The notes under the pieces are model-generated. The model ran no database searches. It worked only from the letters and a program-made list of their open reading frames with translations, and was not told the origin of the DNA. DNA of 64,000 bases from an uncultured Brevibacillus sp. (GTDB taxonomy: Bacteria; Bacillota; Bacilli; Brevibacillales; Brevibacillaceae): assembly GCF_947502445.1 (NCBI RefSeq), contig NZ_CANMZW010000007.1:160299-224298 (forward strand). The letters are read 5' to 3'. The translations under genes were made by a program, and so were the position numbers. Position 1 is the first letter of the stretch; every line of letters starts with the position of its first letter. Of the stretch, positions 60,547-64,000 are shown one piece after another.

Positions 60547-61842
60547 ATGCAACAGCCACAACTGCTTCATGAAGAAAAAGTATTCAAAGACCCAGTTCAC
60601 CGTTATGTTCATGTGCGGGACAAGTTTATTTGGGATTTGATCAATTCAGCAGAATTTCAACGGCTGCGCCGAATCAAGCAACTGGGCACCAGCTTTTTTA
60701 CCTTTCACGGTGGGGAGCATAGCCGTTTTAACCATTCACTCGGCGTATATGAGCTGATGCGCAGAATTTTGGATACATTTGAGGGACGAATTCAACTGAC
60801 ATACGAGGAAAAGCTCTTGTGTCTATGTGCAGCCTTGCTTCACGATGTGGGGCATGGGCCGTTTTCCCATTCATTTGAAAAGGTGTTCAAATATCATCAC
60901 GAGGACTGGACGCGCGCCATTTTACTAGGTGATACTCACATCAATCGGATTCTGCGCCGTTTTGATGATGACTTCCCGAAGAAGCTTGCCGAAGTGATTA
61001 ATAAAACCTACGACAACAAGCTGATCGTCAGCTTAATATCTAGCCAGCTGGATGCAGATCGGATGGATTACTTGCTGCGCGATGCCTACTATACCGGAGT
61101 CAATTACGGCAATTTCGAGATTGAGCGGATCTTGCGTGTCATGCGCCCGCAAGAGGACGGGATTGTCTTTAAATTCAGCGGCATGCACGCGGTCGAGGAC
61201 TACATCATGTCACGCTACCAGATGTATTGGCAGGTTTATTTCCACCCAGTGACGCGCAGTGCAGAGGTCGTGCTTTGCAAAATTTTTCAACGAGCAAAGC
61301 TGCTATTCTCGCAAGGCTATCCGTTTATCCAGCAGCCGATCATGCTTCTGCCCTTTTTGCAGGACAAGGTAGAGCTGGCGGACTATTTGGCGCTCGATGA
61401 ATCGATTATTCTCTTTTACATGCAGATGTGGCGGAAAGAAAATGATCCGATTTTGAAAGATTTGTGCTCGCGTTTTCTGGACAGGAATCTCTTTAAATAC
61501 GTCGAATATAATCCAAGGGATTTCCGCTTGCTGGCAGAGTTGAAGAAAGAGTTCCAAGCTGCGGGAATTGACCCTATGTATTATTTGGAGGTAGACACAA
61601 CCTCCGATCTTCCGTATGATTTTTACCGTGCCGGCGAAGAAGAGGAGCGGATTCCGATTATGCTCCAAATGCCGTCTGGCGAGCTTGTAGAGCTGTCGCA
61701 GAAGTCTGAGATTGTACAGGCCATTAGCGGAAAGCGGCGATTTGACTACAAATTGTACTTTCCATTGGATAAAGTCATGGCTTTGCCGGGGGAACTCTCC
61801 CGGAAGATTCGAGAACGTCTGGGAGTGATGGAAGATGCTTAA
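60547..61842 (+). CDS. HD-domain phosphohydrolase (YwfO-like)
   Basis: Cytosolic HD-domain protein of about 431 residues. The metal-site residues are in HSRFNHSLGVYELM near residue 60, LLHDVGHGPFSHSFE near 97 and the SSQLDADRMDYLLRDA region near 170, as in SAMHD1/dGTPase-type enzymes and Bacillus YwfO. These hydrolyse nucleotides; the substrate here is unproven. ATG at 60547 has GGGAG upstream; an in-frame TTG at 60502 lacks a site. The last 8 bases overlap the next gene, a conserved pairing. Confidence 0.9.
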   Translation: MQQPQLLHEEKVFKDPVHRYVHVRDKFIWDLINSAEFQRLRRIKQLGTSFFTFHGGEHSRFNHSLGVYELMRRILDTFEGRIQLTYEEKLLCLCAALLHDVGHGPFSHSFEKVFKYHHEDWTRAILLGDTHINRILRRFDDDFPKKLAEVINKTYDNKLIVSLISSQLDADRMDYLLRDAYYTGVNYGNFEIERILRVMRPQEDGIVFKFSGMHAVEDYIMSRYQMYWQVYFHPVTRSAEVVLCKIFQRAKLLFSQGYPFIQQPIMLLPFLQDKVELADYLALDESIILFYMQMWRKENDPILKDLCSRFLDRNLFKYVEYNPRDFRLLAELKKEFQAAGIDPMYYLEVDTTSDLPYDFYRAGEEEERIPIMLQMPSGELVELSQKSEIVQAISGKRRFDYKLYFPLDKVMALPGELSRKIRERLGVMEDA

Positions 61843-62359
61843 TCGTCACGCCAAAATTATTCGCCTGATTGAGATTGTCGGCGAAGTGAGCGGGCGGAAA
61901 AAACTGCAGAAAATGGTGTACATAGGGAAACATCTGGAGATGGATTTCGATGAGCGCTACGAGTTTCATATGTATGGACCATACTCGGAAGAATTGACAC
62001 TCCGTGTGGACGAACTGTGCAATATGGGGCTTCTGGATGAGCAGATGGAGAGTAAGGGCGCGATTCACATGTATCGTTACAAGCTGAACGAAACCGGACG
62101 CGATTTTCTCCGCTTCCATGAAGTGGACTTTGGTCCCGGGGAGCGTGCCATTTTGCGAATGAACGAGGAAAATTCCCGCTTTCTGGAGCTCGTCTCGACC
62201 ATCCTGTATTTCAACCATTTGCCGTATGAAGAGATGAAGGGCAAGATTTTCACCTTCAAAAGCAAACAGCGTTATACCGAGGAAGAAATCCAGAAGGGTC
62301 AGGCGTTTGTTGAGGAATTGCGTGCATTGATGAAGGAAGACGGCACGAACCTGATGTAA
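61835..62359 (+). CDS. YwgA-like protein of unknown function
   Basis: A 174-residue cytosolic protein that matches Bacillus YwgA in style (GRKKLQKMVYIGKHLEMDFDERYEFHMYGPYSEEL). A winged-helix-like fold with KLQKM and YGPYS is suggested by these segments, similar to antitoxin/SocA-type domains. It starts 8 bases inside the HD-domain gene, so the two are translationally coupled and may act together. No catalytic residues stand out. Confidence 0.82.
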   Translation: MLNRHAKIIRLIEIVGEVSGRKKLQKMVYIGKHLEMDFDERYEFHMYGPYSEELTLRVDELCNMGLLDEQMESKGAIHMYRYKLNETGRDFLRFHEVDFGPGERAILRMNEENSRFLELVSTILYFNHLPYEEMKGKIFTFKSKQRYTEEEIQKGQAFVEELRALMKEDGTNLM

Positions 62360-62461
62360 CCAGTGAACTGTATAGGATAACCAGCACGGCGTACGAACTT
62401 GCAAGAGTTGGGGTACGTCATTTTTTTGCTTAAAAAAGAAAAATAGCAAAGCTGTTATAGA

Positions 62462-62491
62462 GTCAGCCAATCAATTTGGCTGGCTTTTTTT
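62462..62491 (+). terminator. Terminator after ywgA-like gene
   Basis: Stem GTCAGCCAA/TTGGCTGGC (one G-U) with TCAAT loop, then seven T, about 100 bases after the stop. Confidence 0.9.
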
Positions 62492-62590
62492 GTCTCAACC
62501 AGAGCCTGCATAATACGAGCATTGCTCCTTGACAAGTGCATAGAGGAAACTAGAGCGACTATGAATGAGAACCATCAAGGAGGAAATGGC

Positions 62591-62971
62591 GTGGGAATCA
62601 AGCAAGCATGGTTGTGGATTATACTTGTCGGAGTTTTTCTGCTGACGGGAGTAACGGCGTGGAGTGCATCGAGTACACCTGAGTTAAAAATAGTTTATGT
62701 ATATAGTGAAAGCTGCGGGTATTGCACGAGCTTTGGGCCGACCTTTGAGAAGGTCATGCAGGATTATCCAAGGGAAATGATTGATCGGTTGGATATTAAC
62801 AAAAAGCAGGAGCTGGATGAAGCGCTAAGCTTAGGAGCAGAGGCTACGCCCACTATATTTATCGTGGAAAAAGGGCAAGTCAAAGACAAGCTGGAAGGCG
62901 ACGTGCCCGAAAAGACGCTGCGGGATTTTTTACAAAGAAACACGAATGAATCCCTTTTTAAAAATGGGTAA
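62591..62971 (+). CDS. Membrane-anchored thioredoxin-like protein
   Basis: About 126 residues. An N-terminal helix (WLWIILVGVFLLTGVTAW) anchors it, with the thioredoxin fold outside. The redox pair is SCGYC, and EATPTIFIVEKGQV holds the cis-Pro. It probably makes or reduces disulfides at the cell surface. GTG at 62591 lies 7 bases after AAGGAGG; the ATG at 62561 lacks a site. It is a single gene between a terminator and an SLH gene. Confidence 0.87.
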   Translation: MGIKQAWLWIILVGVFLLTGVTAWSASSTPELKIVYVYSESCGYCTSFGPTFEKVMQDYPREMIDRLDINKKQELDEALSLGAEATPTIFIVEKGQVKDKLEGDVPEKTLRDFLQRNTNESLFKNG

Positions 62972-63076
62972 TATAGGTAAAATGTCTGATAAGGAAGCAG
63001 TGGATTAATTGTGAAAATTCAGAGGGTGCCTATTCATTAGAGATGATCGGCCCTGCTAATAGGAAGGTGTTTCTTT

Positions 63077-63955
63077 GTGATGAGGAAATCGTTTTTTCTG
63101 ACCATATTGTTAGCAACTGCGGTAGTAGTGGGTGGTGGTGTAGGAGAAGCTGCTTCTGTGTTCGCTGCACAGACAAATATGGCGGCTCGGGACTATCAAA
63201 ACCATGTGCACAAGGAGGATATTGAATATGCCGTGAAAAGTCAATTGATGTGGTTGTTCCCAGATGGCAATTTTCGACCGAATCAAACGATTACGCAGGC
63301 GGATTTGGTTGTGGGGTTAGTGCAAGTGAAGGGATTAAAAGAAGGGGAAGCGATCAAGGATTTTCCTGTAGGGCATTGGGCGAAGAGTTATTATGAGCGA
63401 GCGGTGAAGGATGGGATTTTGAAGGATGTTGCGGTAGAGCCGAATAAGGTTTTGACGCGAGAGGAAGCGGCGTATCTGTTAATAAACGCATGGGAATCTG
63501 TACGACTAACAAGAACAAAAAAAGATTCAGAAGATCACAAAAATCGTTCCCAGATAGTTTATGCTGTTGCTACTCAGATGGCAGTAGTAAAACCTGGGGA
63601 ATTTCCTAACGGAGAAAAAACAAATCTATATGACAGTAAATCATTAATGACGAGAGGTGAAGCTGCGTACAGTTTTCATCAACTCCATATTGATTTAACA
63701 GGTATAAATGAATCTGAGAAATTGTATTCTCAATTCAGAAGTGGATTGAAACTAACGAATAAAACCTTATCAGGAGACATTCCTAGTTCAGATAAGTATT
63801 TTCTGGAGATTAAATTATTTTTAAAAGGTTCAAAGGTGAAAGATATAAAGCAGATTGGGATGTTTACGGTGGATGTAACTGAAGCAGAAAGAATGGATGT
63901 AAGAGTGGTTTACAAGGGTAAAGGAGTCTGTCAAGAAATTTGTGTAACCTTGTAA
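63077..63955 (+). CDS. Secreted SLH-domain protein
   Basis: Exported protein of about 292 residues. The signal peptide MRKSFFLTILLATAVVVGGG ends near SVFAA. Two or three SLH-like units follow: WLFPDGNFRPNQTITQADLV, FPVGHWAKSYYERAVKDGIL with LTREEAAYLL, and a weaker third ending MTRGEAAYSF. The remaining 80 residues have no recognised domain. SLH units bind pyruvylated wall polymers. GTG at 63077 or ATG at 63080 may be used; AGGAAGGTG lies upstream. The second half is more AT-rich than its neighbours. Confidence 0.8.
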   Translation: MMRKSFFLTILLATAVVVGGGVGEAASVFAAQTNMAARDYQNHVHKEDIEYAVKSQLMWLFPDGNFRPNQTITQADLVVGLVQVKGLKEGEAIKDFPVGHWAKSYYERAVKDGILKDVAVEPNKVLTREEAAYLLINAWESVRLTRTKKDSEDHKNRSQIVYAVATQMAVVKPGEFPNGEKTNLYDSKSLMTRGEAAYSFHQLHIDLTGINESEKLYSQFRSGLKLTNKTLSGDIPSSDKYFLEIKLFLKGSKVKDIKQIGMFTVDVTEAERMDVRVVYKGKGVCQEICVTL

Positions 63956-64000
63956 AACCGAATCTAGCAACTCGTAGTTACCATGGCTTGACTTGGAGCC

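Noticed and set aside
1..64000. CRISPR arrays, rRNA, tRNA and transposase genes
   Set aside because: Looked for regular spacer repeats, conserved tRNA/rRNA sequences and DDE or serine recombinase motifs; none was recognised.

Overview
The window reads as a chromosomal segment of an aerobic, spore-forming Gram-positive bacterium, most likely Brevibacillus or a close Paenibacillaceae relative. Pointers are the mid-GC coding sequence, strong AGGAGG ribosome sites with frequent GTG/TTG starts, SAM-I and c-di-GMP riboswitches, a YhcN/YlaJ sporulation lipoprotein, SLH-domain surface proteins, GlpP-type control and Bacillus-like gene pairs (yhbD-bactofilin, ywfO-ywgA). No rRNA, tRNA, CRISPR, prophage or intact insertion sequence was seen.

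Layout. 1-6.5 kb: a SAM-I riboswitch heads an operon for a BMP-type nucleoside ABC transporter (lipoprotein, double ATPase, two permeases), a cytosolic sulfite-oxidase-fold molybdoenzyme and a nucleoside phosphorylase. 6.6-13.3 kb: a perfect palindromic repeat, then a glpP-HAD-ugpCAEBQ operon for glycerophosphodiester and glycerol-3-phosphate uptake and hydrolysis, behind a terminator leader. 13.3-17.4 kb (minus strand): a chemoreceptor and a secreted gamma-glutamyltransferase whose leader is a c-di-GMP-I riboswitch plus terminator. 17.4-18.6 kb: an AT-rich island with a decayed S1 serine protease and a small membrane protein. 18.6-23.6 kb: a metallo-beta-lactamase-fold hydrolase, a SET-domain protein, a glutaminyl-tRNA synthetase (rare in Bacillota) and an amino-acid permease. 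23.7-28 kb: a 208-bp nested palindrome and an ECF transporter operon with an alpha/beta hydrolase. 28-31.3 kb: a spore lipoprotein and a two-subunit GMC dehydrogenase with a Tat signal. 31.4-34.3 kb: a methionine gamma-lyase-like gene with a near-perfect sigma-54 promoter and two upstream repeats, followed by its probable enhancer-binding protein. 34.4-43.9 kb: a two-kinase hybrid sensor, a heme monooxygenase with a Fur-like site, a stalk-domain protein, Ung, ThiN with a ferredoxin, a GNAT protein, an Fpg-family glycosylase and a THUMP RNA methyltransferase. 43.9-52.9 kb: an SLH/DUF4855 surface protein, a DUF1643 protein, an MFS exporter with an attenuator-like leader, an M29 aminopeptidase, a luciferase-like monooxygenase and an RluA pseudouridine synthase. 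53-59.6 kb: yhbD and a bactofilin behind a MerR-like operator, then a TetR-MFP-RND efflux operon with TGCATGCA operators. 59.6-64 kb: a CPBP protease, the ywfO-ywgA pair, a membrane-anchored thioredoxin-like protein and an SLH protein.

The most notable signals are regulatory: the SAM riboswitch over a nucleoside and molybdoenzyme operon, the c-di-GMP riboswitch over gamma-glutamyltransferase, the sigma-54 circuit for sulfur amino-acid breakdown, the MerR-like and TetR operators, the exporter attenuator, and a palindromic repeat family present in two copies. Functions are inferred from sequence recognition only; no database search was run.
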